DNA of 64,000 bases from Rhodopirellula bahusiensis (GTDB taxonomy: Bacteria; Planctomycetota; Planctomycetia; Pirellulales; Pirellulaceae), in assembly GCF_002727185.1 (NCBI RefSeq), contig NZ_NIZW01000006.1, positions 1-64,000 on the forward strand. The letters are read 5' to 3'. The position numbers and the translations under genes were made by a program. The notes under the pieces are model-generated. The model made no database searches, was not told where the DNA came from, and saw only the letters and a program-made list of their open reading frames with translations. Every line of letters begins with the position of its first letter. Position 1 is the first letter of the stretch. This document shows, piece by piece, positions 8,875 to 18,439 of this stretch.

Positions 8875-10212
8875 TCAAAGACTTTCCGTGATTCTAACCA
8901 ATCGTTCTTTTCGCGAATCACCTTCGCCAAACCCAATTCGCAGCAACAACGAGTCCGCCAGAACCGCGGGACTGGCGTAGCAATCTGATCCGAGACGATT
9001 CTTCGAAATCAGTTGATAGTCGTCACCGCTGGCAGAAAAAACGTAATGGTTGCCTGACAGATCTGACACGTAAACATTGCCTCCCGCCAGCACGGGCGAC
9101 CCGCTGAAATTGTTGCCCAAACGTTTTTTCCACTGAACGCTCCCGTCTTCGTTTGACCAACACATCGCAACGCCGTTGTCGGTGACACCGAACAGACTGG
9201 TGCCGTTGGTCACCATGGACGGTTCATAGAGAGCCGTGCGGTCCGACCAAATTTCCTCGCCCGTCGCGGAGAAGCAGGCCGTTTGCTTGTCGGGGTAACC
9301 ACCCGAGGCAAAGATTCGATCACCCGCCGTCACAATCGTGCCGCAAGTCGCTTCGGCAATCGCGGAAGTCTCCCAACGTGGCTCGCCGGTCGCAGGATCA
9401 TAGCTGGCGACACGGTCGCCGCCGCTGATCAACAACTGATCCGTGCCACCGACGTTCGCGATCATGGGACTGGAGTAACTGCTGGCATTGCCGCGAGCAC
9501 GTCGCCAAGCGACCTCGCCAGATTCCAAGTCCAATGCCACCAAGTAACCACCCCCAAAGTTGTCCGCGGCGAGAATCACAAACGACTGGTACAGAACCGG
9601 TGAAGGGGCGTAACCGAACTTCGAAGCAAAAGCTCCCACGTCGGTTTGCCAAACCACTTCGCCGTTCAGATCGACCGCGGTGACAAAGATGCGTTCCTGG
9701 TTGAGGAACGCGGTCACGATCAACTCGCCATCAGAAGCGGGAGTGCCATTGGCGTTGGTGGCTTTGTTGTGAACTTCTCGAGCAGCCGGGAAGTTTCCTT
9801 CGTGGATCACTCGTCTCCACTTTTCGGCTCCCGATTCCAAGTCAAACGAGATCAGCATCTGTTGCTGCCTCGCATCGTCGGCCGTTGCCAGCACAACCTG
9901 ATCACCGATCACGATTGGGCTGCTGTGACCGCGGCCTGGGATGTCGGCTTGCCAAGCGATGTTGGTGGACTCGTCCCAGGTTGTTGGCGGCGTGGCATCG
10001 TCGGCGTGCCCATCCATGCTGGGACCACGCCACTGCGACCAAGGCAAATCAACCGCAGGGGTTTCGCGAATTTGCAATGCCACACCGCTGTCGCTGATCG
10101 ACACTTCATCGACCGGCGTGGACTTCCTGCAAGCGGAGAACCCGAGAAACACGACGGCCAAACCGAAGGACCAAAGCAGATGGCCGGATTGGCGTGAGAT
10201 CGTTCGTTTCAT
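8875..10212 (-). CDS. PQQ-like beta-propeller lipoprotein (BamB-like)
   Basis: 445 residues from the ATG at 10212, which has GGAGAAG just upstream. A lipobox (LGFSAC) after a hydrophobic segment predicts lipidation. The mature part starts WSQWRGPSMDGHADDA, the usual opening of planctomycete PQQ-like propellers. Repeated blades of the type 'DLESGEVAWRR', 'DPATGEPRWETS' and 'ATGEEIWSD' follow. Such proteins are scaffolds or sensors, and the enzymatic quinoprotein Asp/Glu sites are not evident. It begins 19 bp after the upstream sulfatase ends, so the two are in one operon. A role in handling sulfated glycan products or in outer-membrane assembly is inference. Confidence 0.9.
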   Translation of the reverse strand: MKRTISRQSGHLLWSFGLAVVFLGFSACRKSTPVDEVSISDSGVALQIRETPAVDLPWSQWRGPSMDGHADDATPPTTWDESTNIAWQADIPGRGHSSPIVIGDQVVLATADDARQQQMLISFDLESGAEKWRRVIHEGNFPAAREVHNKATNANGTPASDGELIVTAFLNQERIFVTAVDLNGEVVWQTDVGAFASKFGYAPSPVLYQSFVILAADNFGGGYLVALDLESGEVAWRRARGNASSYSSPMIANVGGTDQLLISGGDRVASYDPATGEPRWETSAIAEATCGTIVTAGDRIFASGGYPDKQTACFSATGEEIWSDRTALYEPSMVTNGTSLFGVTDNGVAMCWSNEDGSVQWKKRLGNNFSGSPVLAGGNVYVSDLSGNHYVFSASGDDYQLISKNRLGSDCYASPAVLADSLLLRIGFGEGDSRKERLVRITESL

Positions 10213-10231
10213 CGGGACTTCTCCAGCGAGT

Positions 10232-11908
10232 TCATTTTTTGTTCTTCGCCTTGGCGGACTGCTTCTTTTTATTGCCAGGGCCAACCGGTTCCACAAACAT
10301 ACCCTGTTCGAACATCACCGGTTCGCTCATTCGAGGATCGCCGGTTCGTTTGAGCTCACCGATCAAGCGTTGGTTCAGCTGCAACTCGGTTTTCGCGTGA
10401 TCCGAGTGCCCCGCGAGGTTGTTCAAACAATCCGGATCGGACTTCAGGTCATACATCTCGATACGAGGTCGGCGGCCCACCATGTACTCAAACGCTTCGG
10501 GAAACTTCTCGCGATTCAATGTCACGAACGCCTTCGTTGGGCTGGCGTCGAGGTCTGCGTAGGCCGCGAAAGTGCTCTCACGCAATTGTTCCTCCAATGG
10601 GAACTCACTGTCGCTTGCATCGATTTCGGGACCGTCGCCCATGGGCGTTCGCTCGGGTTCGAAGTTAATGATGTACAACCAATCGTCGGATTGGATGGCC
10701 CGTTGCGGATAAGGCTTGGCCCCATCACGAGCCGTCGCGACGTGCCGTTCTCGGCCTGTGAAGACCGCATCTCGCGAAGGATCAATGCGACCAGATTTGT
10801 CACTGGTCAACAGAGAAGTGATTGGACGAGCGATCATGGTCGCGGGAGCTTCGACACTGGCAACGTCCAAGAACGTGGTCGCCAATTCGGGCAACGAAAC
10901 AAAGTCAGTGACGACGCGGTCGGAATGCTCGACTCCGTTTGGCCAACGGACCGCGAGCGGCACGTGGGTTCCAAAGTCGTACAGATTGCATTTGCCACGC
11001 GAGACACCGGGAACGCCGTGATCACCGCTGACAACCAACAGCGTGTTATCGGCGATGCCAAGTCGTTGCAGTTCTTCGTCCAAGACCACCAGTGCGGCAT
11101 CAAACGCCATCGCTTCACCGAGGTAGTCGGCAAAGTCCTCACGAATTTCGGGCACATCCGGCAGGTACGCGGGCAGTTTGCCTTTCAAGTCATCCGGGTT
11201 GATCCCCCACAGCTCGTTGCCACTTTTGGCGATCCACTTTCGGTGCGTGTTGGTGGGTCCGAACCAATAGCAAATCGGTGAATCACCATCGAGCTTTCCA
11301 TCGTTATCAGCGTCAAGGAAGTTACGAATGTTCTGGCGGACTTCTTCGAACAGCTTCGCCTTCGCGGCGTCACGGTCCTTGGCTTTCATCACGAACTGAG
11401 AGAACCCGTTGAACTTCGATCCAGCCTTGTTCGATGCGGTGCGGGATCCACCAAACGGTGCGTTGCCGGGACGCCCGGGACTCCAGACTTTGTAGGTGTG
11501 TCCGATCCGGTACCCAGATTCTTCCAACAACAACGGGTAAGCGGGCAACGAAAAATCCCAAACCGCACCGAGTAGAATCGAAGCCTTGTCGCATCGCCAA
11601 AACGGTTGGCCGGACATCAGCGAACTTCGGCAAGGCGTGCAAGACGGTGCACTCACGAATGCGTTGGTGAACAACACACCATCGCGTGCGATCGAATCAA
11701 ACTTGGGAGTCGAGATCACTTCGTTGGCGGTGCCAGGGAAATGCCTTGCATAGGCACTCGCGTAACAGCCCCAATCGTCGGCGAACGCCATGACAATGTG
11801 CGGTCGTGACGTTTTCTGCTTGGACGTATCTGTTTCAGCGTGTGCCGGCGAGGCAACCAACAAGAACAAGGCAGCAAGCAACAAACGGGAACATTGCCGA
11901 TGGAACAT
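10232..11908 (-). CDS. Secreted sulfatase
   Basis: 558 residues. A signal peptide (LLLAALFLLVASPAHA) precedes the metal-binding 'MAFADDWG'. The active-site motif C90-T-P-C-R94 fits C-x-P-x-R, and the extra Cys inside the motif is uncommon. 'DHGVPGVSRGKCNLYDFGTHVPLAVRWP' is the later metal and substrate region. The C terminus is Lys-rich (KKKQSAKAKNKK). It heads the minus-strand cluster and is followed after 19 bp by the PQQ lipoprotein. The promoter and an imperfect inverted repeat lie just upstream (11935-12002). Substrate unknown. Confidence 0.94.
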   Translation of the reverse strand: MFHRQCSRLLLAALFLLVASPAHAETDTSKQKTSRPHIVMAFADDWGCYASAYARHFPGTANEVISTPKFDSIARDGVLFTNAFVSAPSCTPCRSSLMSGQPFWRCDKASILLGAVWDFSLPAYPLLLEESGYRIGHTYKVWSPGRPGNAPFGGSRTASNKAGSKFNGFSQFVMKAKDRDAAKAKLFEEVRQNIRNFLDADNDGKLDGDSPICYWFGPTNTHRKWIAKSGNELWGINPDDLKGKLPAYLPDVPEIREDFADYLGEAMAFDAALVVLDEELQRLGIADNTLLVVSGDHGVPGVSRGKCNLYDFGTHVPLAVRWPNGVEHSDRVVTDFVSLPELATTFLDVASVEAPATMIARPITSLLTSDKSGRIDPSRDAVFTGRERHVATARDGAKPYPQRAIQSDDWLYIINFEPERTPMGDGPEIDASDSEFPLEEQLRESTFAAYADLDASPTKAFVTLNREKFPEAFEYMVGRRPRIEMYDLKSDPDCLNNLAGHSDHAKTELQLNQRLIGELKRTGDPRMSEPVMFEQGMFVEPVGPGNKKKQSAKAKNKK

Positions 11909-11934
11909 GGCATTCTCCGACGGAAGAGATCAGG

Positions 11935-12002
11935 TAGGATGACGGGGTGGGACCGAGACGGGTGGCAAGCAACGTGCCCGCCCGTCTCGAAGAATCATCC
12001 TA
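11935..12002. repeat. Imperfect inverted repeat upstream of a sulfatase operon
   Basis: Outer arms TAGGATGA / TCATCCTA (11935-11942 and 11995-12002) enclose inner arms CGAGACGGG / CCCGTCTCG (11954-11962 and 11981-11989). It sits 26 bp before the sulfatase start, in the 5' leader or promoter. It may be a regulatory hairpin or another dispersed palindrome; its outer arm shares GTAGGAT with the repeat at 8748. Confidence 0.6.
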
Positions 12003-12168
12003 GCCAACATCCAACGCGATCGCTGAACTTCGCACGAAATTGAAGCTCATTCGGACGAAAAACATCTCCGCCAATGATTACCGGCACGCGGCATTCGTTG
12101 GAGACAGTGGGGTGCTGCCGGTCGACCGACGTTTCGCTTCAACCGCTTCATCGCCGCCCGATCAAGAC

Positions 12169-12843
12169 TCACTCGTCCTCACGACTTCGGCGTGTCGTCA
12201 TTTTGCGTTCGGCTTGGCGACGATGAGACTCAACCATTTGCTTGAGAAGTTGCTCGACGGATTTCACATCCGCGATTCCTAGATACCCAATCTCTTCGGA
12301 GTGGCTGGTTCCTTCCGAGTCCGTCCAACGTTTCGCGTTGAAGATCACGTCCCCCGACCCATCGGCAGACTGCTTCCGGTAAACAGTCCGAAGCTCACGA
12401 GGATGGAAACTGCGGATCGTCATCCGGAATCCTCCAACGAACGTGATCGCTCGTTGGTCGGTCAACAAATAAACGGTCTTAAAAGCGTTGCGATAGGTCC
12501 AGATTGGGGTCGCTAACAGAGCAAAGCCAATCAGGACAAACGGAACTCCGAACAATGCAAAGAAGTCGACTCCGCGATCAAAGTTCGGCACCTGGAATCC
12601 CAAAGCACTGGCAACCCAAAACAAAGAGAACGCCGTCCACACGACAGCGAACCCAAACGTCGCCGTCGAGGTCCCAGTGAAGAATTGCGGCTTCGGTGTC
12701 TCCGCCCACAAAATCGTCTCATCGGGAAGAAGCTCTTCGCGAACCAATTCCGCGAGCCATGGTGACACCGTATCTGGTATCGCCGCCCTGGAACAACGTT
12801 CGTTTCGATTCAGCGGAAGCTGTGCACCCATCGGAACAACCAT
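12169..12843 (-). CDS. Membrane protein with bacterial PH-like domain
   Basis: 224 residues from the ATG at 12843 (another ATG lies at 12831). Longer in-frame starts would overlap the membrane gene upstream, and their residues read as out-of-frame coding. 'LVREELLPDETILWAETPKPQ' opens a YdbT/bPH-like region. Two transmembrane segments follow (FGFAVVWTAFSLFWVASALGF and FFALFGVPFVLIGFALLATPIW). The soluble part 'TVYLLTDQRAITFVGGF...RTVYRKQ...GDVIF' is the typical bacterial PH pattern. The C terminus is charged. Function unknown; such proteins sit in the inner membrane. It probably shares a transcript with the gene ending at 12942. Confidence 0.72.
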   Translation of the reverse strand: MVVPMGAQLPLNRNERCSRAAIPDTVSPWLAELVREELLPDETILWAETPKPQFFTGTSTATFGFAVVWTAFSLFWVASALGFQVPNFDRGVDFFALFGVPFVLIGFALLATPIWTYRNAFKTVYLLTDQRAITFVGGFRMTIRSFHPRELRTVYRKQSADGSGDVIFNAKRWTDSEGTSHSEEIGYLGIADVKSVEQLLKQMVESHRRQAERKMTTRRSREDE

Positions 12844-12941
12844 GCCTCTGATGCGAGTTGGTTCATCGACCGTTTGACACACGTCAGAATATATCACGAT
12901 TCCAGATCGTCCGTCGCGTCTGGCAACGGGACCAACCGTTG

Positions 12942-13358
12942 TCAGCAGGCATAAAAGGAAAGCGATGTGATTGCTTGGTAAAAGACATATCCGATCGACA
13001 GAAACGGCGCGACCAGGGTCGCCAAAATTGCGGTCGGTTCGCGATACCATCCCCCCAACGCACACATCCCGATGCAAGCCGCACCGATAGCCGCGTTCGC
13101 AACGGGTGAAACGACGCACGCGACGAAGAGAGCGACATAGCCACTCTCCGCCGATGCACCTGACGAGCACATGATCGCCGCGGCAAATGAAAGTGCGAAC
13201 GAGCAACCGACGCTGAAAATCAAAGTTGTAATTCGAATCGCTGTTGGGGTCTGCGGTCCAGTCTCCGACATGATAACCAAGTCTTCCGGTTCTTCGACTG
13301 GCGTAGTGAAGGGGTTGTAATCGGACACGGACTCAACACTTCGAAAGGGCAACGACAT
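12942..13358 (-). CDS. Small integral membrane protein
   Basis: 138 residues. The N terminus has the 'YNPFTTPVEEPEDL' stretch often seen at the start of planctomycete membrane proteins. About four hydrophobic helices follow (ITTLIFSVGCSFALSFAAAI, YVALFVACVVSPVANAAIGAACIGMCALGG, ILATLVAPFLSIGYVFYQAI). It has no catalytic motif and the family is not recognised. It lies 98 bp upstream of the PH-domain membrane gene on the same strand and they may work together. Confidence 0.62.
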   Translation of the reverse strand: MSLPFRSVESVSDYNPFTTPVEEPEDLVIMSETGPQTPTAIRITTLIFSVGCSFALSFAAAIMCSSGASAESGYVALFVACVVSPVANAAIGAACIGMCALGGWYREPTAILATLVAPFLSIGYVFYQAITSLSFYAC

Positions 13359-13770
13359 TCAAGTCGCGAAAGACAAACAGTTTGACGTCAGATGCAAATC
13401 ATCGAACCGTTCGACCGGAACGAAAAAGTTCTCACGGAGTCAGATTGTAGATGACGCGTGAGGCGTCCGTGCTCTTCCTCATCGCCGCAAATCTTCTCAT
13501 GCCTGAGCTGCCCCGCATTTCGATACGTGCAAACCGCGTCCAACCATCCGCTTGATCTCTGCGATCCCTTTGCGACACCGTGCGGACGGAAGACGCAGCG
13601 ACTTGGCGACCCCCGACGTAAACACTGGCGAAGACGACGTCTCCTACAAAAACGTCTGACTACCACCGATGGGAACGGTGGGTGTTGTGCGGTATTCTTC
13701 TGCCGTCGACCCCCGTTGCCATCGAAACCTGTGCAGCAAACGCCCTTTGGCCTCCATCGAATCCAGCCCC
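13359..13770. other. Divergent intergenic region
   Basis: This gap separates the minus-strand membrane protein gene from tyrA. Open frames exist, but their translations are low-complexity Arg/Ser shadow sequence, so I call no gene. It should hold two divergent promoters. Confidence 0.4.
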
Positions 13771-14616
13771 ATGCCCGAGCCCTCCTGCCGATCCGTTGCG
13801 ATCATCGGTTTGGGGTTGTTGGGTGGAAGTGTGGCGTTGTCGATTCGCAGACGTTGGCCATCAGTGCGACTGACCGCCTGCGCCCGATCGCCTGAAACTC
13901 GCGCATTGGCTCTGGATCGGTCCATCGTCGATGAAGTCTTCGAGACCCCCGATGCCGCCGCGAATGGCTGTGATTTGGCCGTGATCGCCACGCCAGTCAA
14001 CCGGATCGCCTCGCTGACCCAGACACTTGCGGGCCAATTTCCGGAGCTGACGTTGACCGACGTGGGCAGCACCAAAGGCGGTTTGGTCCGCGAATTATTG
14101 GGGACGGCGTCGGCGAAACAGTTCGTTCCGGCTCACCCGATCGCGGGAAGCGAAAAAAGCGGGGCGGAGCACGCACGAGCGGACCTTTTCGACGACAAAC
14201 CCATCGTGATCACGCCCAGCGGCGAAGAACTGCCGCAACACGTCGCCGCCGCGACCGAATTTTGGCGAGCCACCGGCGGACGAATTGTCACGATGCCGGC
14301 CGAACAGCACGATGCCACCTTGGCATTGACGTCTCATTTGCCACACTTGCTGTCGTCGCTCGCCGCACGCCAAATCACTCGCGAAATGCTTGATCTGGTT
14401 GGCACCGGTTGGCTGGACACCACTCGTGTGGCGGCGGGGGATGCGGACCTTTGGACCGCCATCGTTTCCGAAAACCGCGACGCGATCCTGAGTGCGATCG
14501 AACAATCCCGGTCGGACTTGGACACACTGCAAACCATCGTGAACCAGGGCGACGACGCTGCCCTGCGAACCTGGCTCGACACCGCCAAACAAATTCGACA
14601 ATCCGCTCAAACCTAA
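13771..14616 (+). CDS. tyrA: Prephenate/arogenate dehydrogenase
   Basis: 281 residues from the ATG at 13771, chosen because the Rossmann motif IIGLGLLGGS then begins at residue 11. The prephenate dehydrogenase features are 'VIATPVNRI', 'DVGSTKG' and 'FVPAHPIAGSEKSGAEHARADLF' (substrate His and Ser/Lys), then 'HDATLALTSHLPHLLSSLAA' in the helical dimer domain. It catalyses NAD(P)-dependent oxidative decarboxylation in tyrosine synthesis, in the cytoplasm. No ACT or chorismate mutase domain is fused. It is 69 bp upstream of purL on the same strand. Confidence 0.93.
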   Translation: MPEPSCRSVAIIGLGLLGGSVALSIRRRWPSVRLTACARSPETRALALDRSIVDEVFETPDAAANGCDLAVIATPVNRIASLTQTLAGQFPELTLTDVGSTKGGLVRELLGTASAKQFVPAHPIAGSEKSGAEHARADLFDDKPIVITPSGEELPQHVAAATEFWRATGGRIVTMPAEQHDATLALTSHLPHLLSSLAARQITREMLDLVGTGWLDTTRVAAGDADLWTAIVSENRDAILSAIEQSRSDLDTLQTIVNQGDDAALRTWLDTAKQIRQSAQT

Positions 14617-14685
14617 CCGCGACCACCCGCGGCCAAGCTTGCCGGATCCTTTTCCGTCTCCATCCTCATTCTCTGATTTCGCATC

Positions 14686-17600
14686 ATGCCGCTTTGGCAA
14701 ATCGACATTCATCCTGCTCCCGGTCAAGTTGATCGACTCGGCGAACAAACGGCTCGTGAGATCCATGAACTCGGATTGGGCGACGACCTGCTGATCGCCG
14801 CCGCACGAGGATACTTGATCCAAGCCGACATCGACGAAGCTTCTGCCAGCGAAATTGCATCGACTTTGCTGGCCGATTCCATCACCGAATCGGTCGTCGT
14901 TGGGCATCCTGGCAAAGACGCTTCGCAGGTCGAAGCGGACTTGTCCGAAGCTCCGGAAACATTGATGGAGTTGTTGGCTGAACGCGGCATCGAATCCGAA
15001 CCGCACCTGGTGCACGTGATGCCCAAACCCGGCGTGATGGATCCGGTCGCTGCCAGTACACAAGGCGCGCTCGCCGATCGCGGTGTCGAAGGCAGCACCG
15101 TCAAGACGTTCCGCAAATTCTGGATCGCCGGCGTCGACGAAGCTCAACTGGAAACGATCTGCCGCCGCGCCCTCTCAAACGATTCCATCGAAGCGTTTGT
15201 GATCGGGCCGTTGATGATGGACCGTTTGGATGTCGGATCCGAAGGCGAATTTGAGTTGGTGCACGTGCCGATTCGAGAACTGGACGACGCCGGACTGGAA
15301 AAGCTTTCCAAGGAAGGCCAGCTCTACCTGACGCTGGTCGAGATGCAAACCATTCGCGATCACTTCGTCGAACTGGGACGCGACCCAACCGACATCGAAC
15401 TCGAATCGGTCGCTCAAACTTGGTCGGAACACTGCAGCCACAAAACGTTGGCCGGTCGAATCCACTACAAGGGTCCTGGTGCCGATGGCACGCCCGGCGG
15501 TGACGAACGCCAGTACAACAACATGCTCAAAGAAACGATCTTTGAAGCGACCCAAACCATTCGTCGCTCCCTGGGCGATGACGACTGGTGCGTCAGCGTG
15601 TTCAAAGACAACGCGGGCATCGTGACGTTCGACGAACAAGACCACGTGTGCTTCAAAGTCGAAACGCACAATCACCCGTCGGCGCTCGAACCTTACGGCG
15701 GAGCCAACACCGGAATCGGTGGCGTCATCCGTGACCCAATGGGCACGGGCATGGGAGCCAAACCGATCTGCAACACCGACGTGTTCTGCTTCGCTCCGCC
15801 AGACGTCTCGCCCGAAGAATTGCCACCTGGCGTGCTGCATCCACGCCGCGTCATTCAAGGCGTCGTGTCCGGCGTTCGAGATTACGGCAACCGAATGGGA
15901 ATCCCCACGGTCAACGGCGCGGTCTACTTCGACGAGCGTTATCTCGGCAACCCGCTGGTTTACTGCGGCAACGTCGGCATCATTCCGGTTGGCATGGAAG
16001 ACAAGGAAGTCAAACCCAATGACTTGATCGTCGCGGTCGGCGGACGCACCGGACGAGACGGAATCCACGGGGCGACGTTCAGCAGTGCGGAACTGACCAG
16101 CGAATCCGAATCGCTGTCCGGCGGTGCTGTTCAAATCGGCAACGCGATCACCGAAAAAATGGTCCTCGACGTGCTGATGCAAGCTCGCGATCGCGGCTTG
16201 TACAACGCGGTCACTGACTGCGGTGCGGGTGGCTTCAGCAGTGCCGTCGGCGAGATGGGTGAAGAACTCGGCGCCGAAGTTTGGCTCGACAAAGCCCCGC
16301 TCAAGTACGACGGTCTGACTTACACCGAAATCTGGATTTCCGAAGCTCAAGAGCGAATGGTCTTGGCCGTTCCACAGGAACGCTGGGACGAACTGCGAGA
16401 ACTGTGCGAAAGCGAAGGCGTCGAAGCCGCCGCGATCGGTCGCTTTGTTCCAACCGGCCGACTGCAATTGAACTTCCACGGCCAAACGGTCGGCGACGTC
16501 GCCATGTCGTTCTTGCACGACGGACGTCCGCCCGTGATTCGCGATGCGATATACGAACCACCTCAAGCCAAACCGTTGTCGATCGGTGATCGCGACGCCG
16601 CAGCCAACTCCGAAACCCTGCTGAAAATCCTCGGCAGTTACAACGTCGCCAGCAAGCACTGGGTGATCCGCCAGTACGATCACGAAGTCCAAGCGGGCAG
16701 CGTCGTCAAACCTTTGGTCGGCCCACAATGCGATGGACCCGGCGACGCCGCCGTTGTGCGTCCCAAACTGACCAGCCGTCGTGGGCTGGTGATCAGTTGC
16801 GGCATGAACCCGCACTACGGCGACTTCGACACGTATCACATGGCCGCTTCGGCGATCGACGAAGCCATGCGAAACGCGGTCGCGGTCGGAGCCGATCCTT
16901 CCAAGATCGCGATCCTCGACAACTTCTGCTGGGGATACACCGATCGAGCCGAAACGCTTGGGTCGCTCGTCCGTGCCGCGATCGCTTGCCAAGACCTCGC
17001 GGTCACGCTGGGCACGCCCTTCGTCAGTGGCAAAGACAGCTTGAACAACGAGTTCAGCTTCTTCGATGACAACAACGAAAAGCAAACCATCGCGATTCCG
17101 CCCAGCCTGCTGATCAGTGCGATGGGCCAGATCGATGACGTCAGCAAATCAGTCACGATGGACGCGAAGGAAGCCGGCAACGTGATCTTCCTGGTCGGCG
17201 ACACGCATCGTGAACTCGGTGGCTCGCACTACGGCTTGGTCGAAAACGAACCCGGCGGTGCGGTCCCAGAAGTCGACGCGAAACTGGCCAAACGAACGTT
17301 CGCGACCGTCCACCAAGCGATCCAGTCACGACTGGTCCGCTCGTGCCACGACCTTTGCGAAGGTGGCTTGGCGGCCGCCGCGGTCGAAATGGCATTGGCT
17401 GGCGGATTGGGAATGGAACTCGACCTCGCGACCGTTTCTCGCGAGCAACCCTCCAACGACGGTGTGCTCACCGCGGCGGCATTGTCGGCAACGGAAGTTC
17501 TGTTCAGCGAATCAAATACACGATTCCTGATCGAATGTGCCCCCGAATCAGCCGACGCCCTGTCCAAGGTCTTCGCGGACGCGGGCATCAGCCTGACACG

Positions 17601-17715
17601 TCTGGGACAAGTCACCGATTCCGACAAATTCACCGTCCGTGACGGTGACGCCGTGGTGCTGGAGACCGACATCGCAACCGCGAAATCGGCCTGGCAAGCA
17701 CCTTTGGATTGGTGA
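14686..17715 (+). CDS. purL: FGAM synthase, PurS-like domains fused to PurL, no glutaminase
   Basis: 1009 residues. Residues 1-215 look like two PurS-like halves (about 1-95 and 110-180), matching the N-terminal domain of large PurL. The synthetase core follows: '[11 protein letters not shown]' (about 245), '[35 protein letters not shown]' with the catalytic His (about 325-360), and a second AIRS-type half from about 640 ([46 protein letters not shown]). The protein ends at about the point where E. coli PurL (1295 residues) begins its glutaminase. Ammonia must therefore come from a separate PurQ, which is not in this window. It catalyses step 4 of purine synthesis in the cytoplasm. Confidence 0.94.
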   Translation: MPLWQIDIHPAPGQVDRLGEQTAREIHELGLGDDLLIAAARGYLIQADIDEASASEIASTLLADSITESVVVGHPGKDASQVEADLSEAPETLMELLAERGIESEPHLVHVMPKPGVMDPVAASTQGALADRGVEGSTVKTFRKFWIAGVDEAQLETICRRALSNDSIEAFVIGPLMMDRLDVGSEGEFELVHVPIRELDDAGLEKLSKEGQLYLTLVEMQTIRDHFVELGRDPTDIELESVAQTWSEHCSHKTLAGRIHYKGPGADGTPGGDERQYNNMLKETIFEATQTIRRSLGDDDWCVSVFKDNAGIVTFDEQDHVCFKVETHNHPSALEPYGGANTGIGGVIRDPMGTGMGAKPICNTDVFCFAPPDVSPEELPPGVLHPRRVIQGVVSGVRDYGNRMGIPTVNGAVYFDERYLGNPLVYCGNVGIIPVGMEDKEVKPNDLIVAVGGRTGRDGIHGATFSSAELTSESESLSGGAVQIGNAITEKMVLDVLMQARDRGLYNAVTDCGAGGFSSAVGEMGEELGAEVWLDKAPLKYDGLTYTEIWISEAQERMVLAVPQERWDELRELCESEGVEAAAIGRFVPTGRLQLNFHGQTVGDVAMSFLHDGRPPVIRDAIYEPPQAKPLSIGDRDAAANSETLLKILGSYNVASKHWVIRQYDHEVQAGSVVKPLVGPQCDGPGDAAVVRPKLTSRRGLVISCGMNPHYGDFDTYHMAASAIDEAMRNAVAVGADPSKIAILDNFCWGYTDRAETLGSLVRAAIACQDLAVTLGTPFVSGKDSLNNEFSFFDDNNEKQTIAIPPSLLISAMGQIDDVSKSVTMDAKEAGNVIFLVGDTHRELGGSHYGLVENEPGGAVPEVDAKLAKRTFATVHQAIQSRLVRSCHDLCEGGLAAAAVEMALAGGLGMELDLATVSREQPSNDGVLTAAALSATEVLFSESNTRFLIECAPESADALSKVFADAGISLTRLGQVTDSDKFTVRDGDAVVLETDIATAKSAWQAPLDW

Positions 17716-17734
17716 TCCCGGCTGTATTCAGGCT

Positions 17735-17752
17735 AAACTTCGCGAGAAGTTT
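17735..17752 (+). terminator. Short hairpin with GCGA tetraloop after purL
   Basis: AAACTTC-GCGA-GAAGTTT is a perfect 7-bp stem with a GNRA-type tetraloop, 19 nt after the purL stop. No T tract follows, so it is a weak terminator or a 3'-end stabiliser. Confidence 0.5.
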
Positions 17753-17783
17753 GCTAAATTCGCATTGAACCGCGAGCTGGTTT

Positions 17784-17804
17784 ATTCTGTAATTGCTACA
17801 GAAT
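17784..17804 (+). promoter_or_regulatory. Perfect 8-bp inverted repeat, candidate operator
   Basis: ATTCTGTA - 5 nt - TACAGAAT is a perfect dyad with 13-bp centre spacing, 61 bp upstream of the GTG of the Cys/His-rich gene. The size and AT-rich symmetry suit binding by a dimeric repressor. The position fits a promoter operator, and given the product a metal-responsive regulator is plausible, but this is inference. Confidence 0.5.
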
Positions 17805-17864
17805 GCGTCCGTTTGGCGAAAAAATCGCCAACAAGAAAGAACAACTTCAAATATTTGGAACCGC

Positions 17865-18338
17865 GTGGAACTCTGGGTCCGTCGAATCGCTTTGATCGCT
17901 TATGTGGTCGGTGGCTGGCTTTTGCCAGCCGCCCACCATCATGTGGCGACGTGCGATTCCACCCATCCGCATGTCGGCGTCCACGACGACTGCTCCCACA
18001 CGCACTCGCCTGAGAATGTCACTGAATGTTGCTCACATTCGAGCTCTGCAGACGCGGTCCAGCACGCACCGCTGCCGCCAGGTTGCTCGGAAGAACTGCT
18101 GGTTTGGGAGACGAGCCTGCCGTCCGCAGAGATCGCTTCGGACCACCAGCACGCTCATCAATGCGGTGACCTTTGTGCGTTGTGCAACGCTCGCACGCTG
18201 GCCGAAAGCCCGATTGCGGTGTCCGTCCACCGCGAAACCGTTCGGTGCACAGCCAATCAACGGATCGAATCGACCACCTTTGAAGACTCGGCAGATTGCT
18301 GGCGTCCGTACACTCGCGGCCCACCTTCTTTGACCTGA
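17865..18338 (+). CDS. Cys/His-rich exported hypothetical protein
   Basis: 157 residues from a GTG at 17865. An upstream in-frame TTG at 17793 lies inside a perfect dyad and is less likely. The start 'VELWVRRIALIAYVVGGWLLPA' is a signal or membrane segment. It is followed at once by HHHVATCDSTHPHVGVHDDC, then CSHTHS, CCSHSSS and DHQHAHQCGDLCALC. This spacing of His and Cys is typical of metal-chelating sequence (copper, zinc or nickel), though I cannot name a family. DUF2946-type secreted proteins have a related Cys-x-x-Cys plus His style. It lies 101 bp upstream of a DUF1559 gene that itself has a His-rich loop, which supports a shared metal theme. Confidence 0.65.
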   Translation: MELWVRRIALIAYVVGGWLLPAAHHHVATCDSTHPHVGVHDDCSHTHSPENVTECCSHSSSADAVQHAPLPPGCSEELLVWETSLPSAEIASDHQHAHQCGDLCALCNARTLAESPIAVSVHRETVRCTANQRIESTTFEDSADCWRPYTRGPPSLT

Positions 18339-18439
18339 AAACTGCCGTTCTGGGTTGCGGTGAAAACCAGTTTCACTGTAACGCAAACTCACCGTCTTCT
18401 TTCGAGAGCCACTGCGCTCTCATTTTCAGGTCTCATTCC

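Noticed and set aside
13388-13666. 92-codon minus-strand frame upstream of tyrA
   Set aside because: Arg/Cys-rich translation without similarity, and no start context; it is more likely divergent promoter DNA.
15175-17085. 636-codon minus-strand frame inside purL
   Set aside because: Complete overlap with an unmistakable purL; its translation has the Val/Asp/Arg-rich look of antisense frames.
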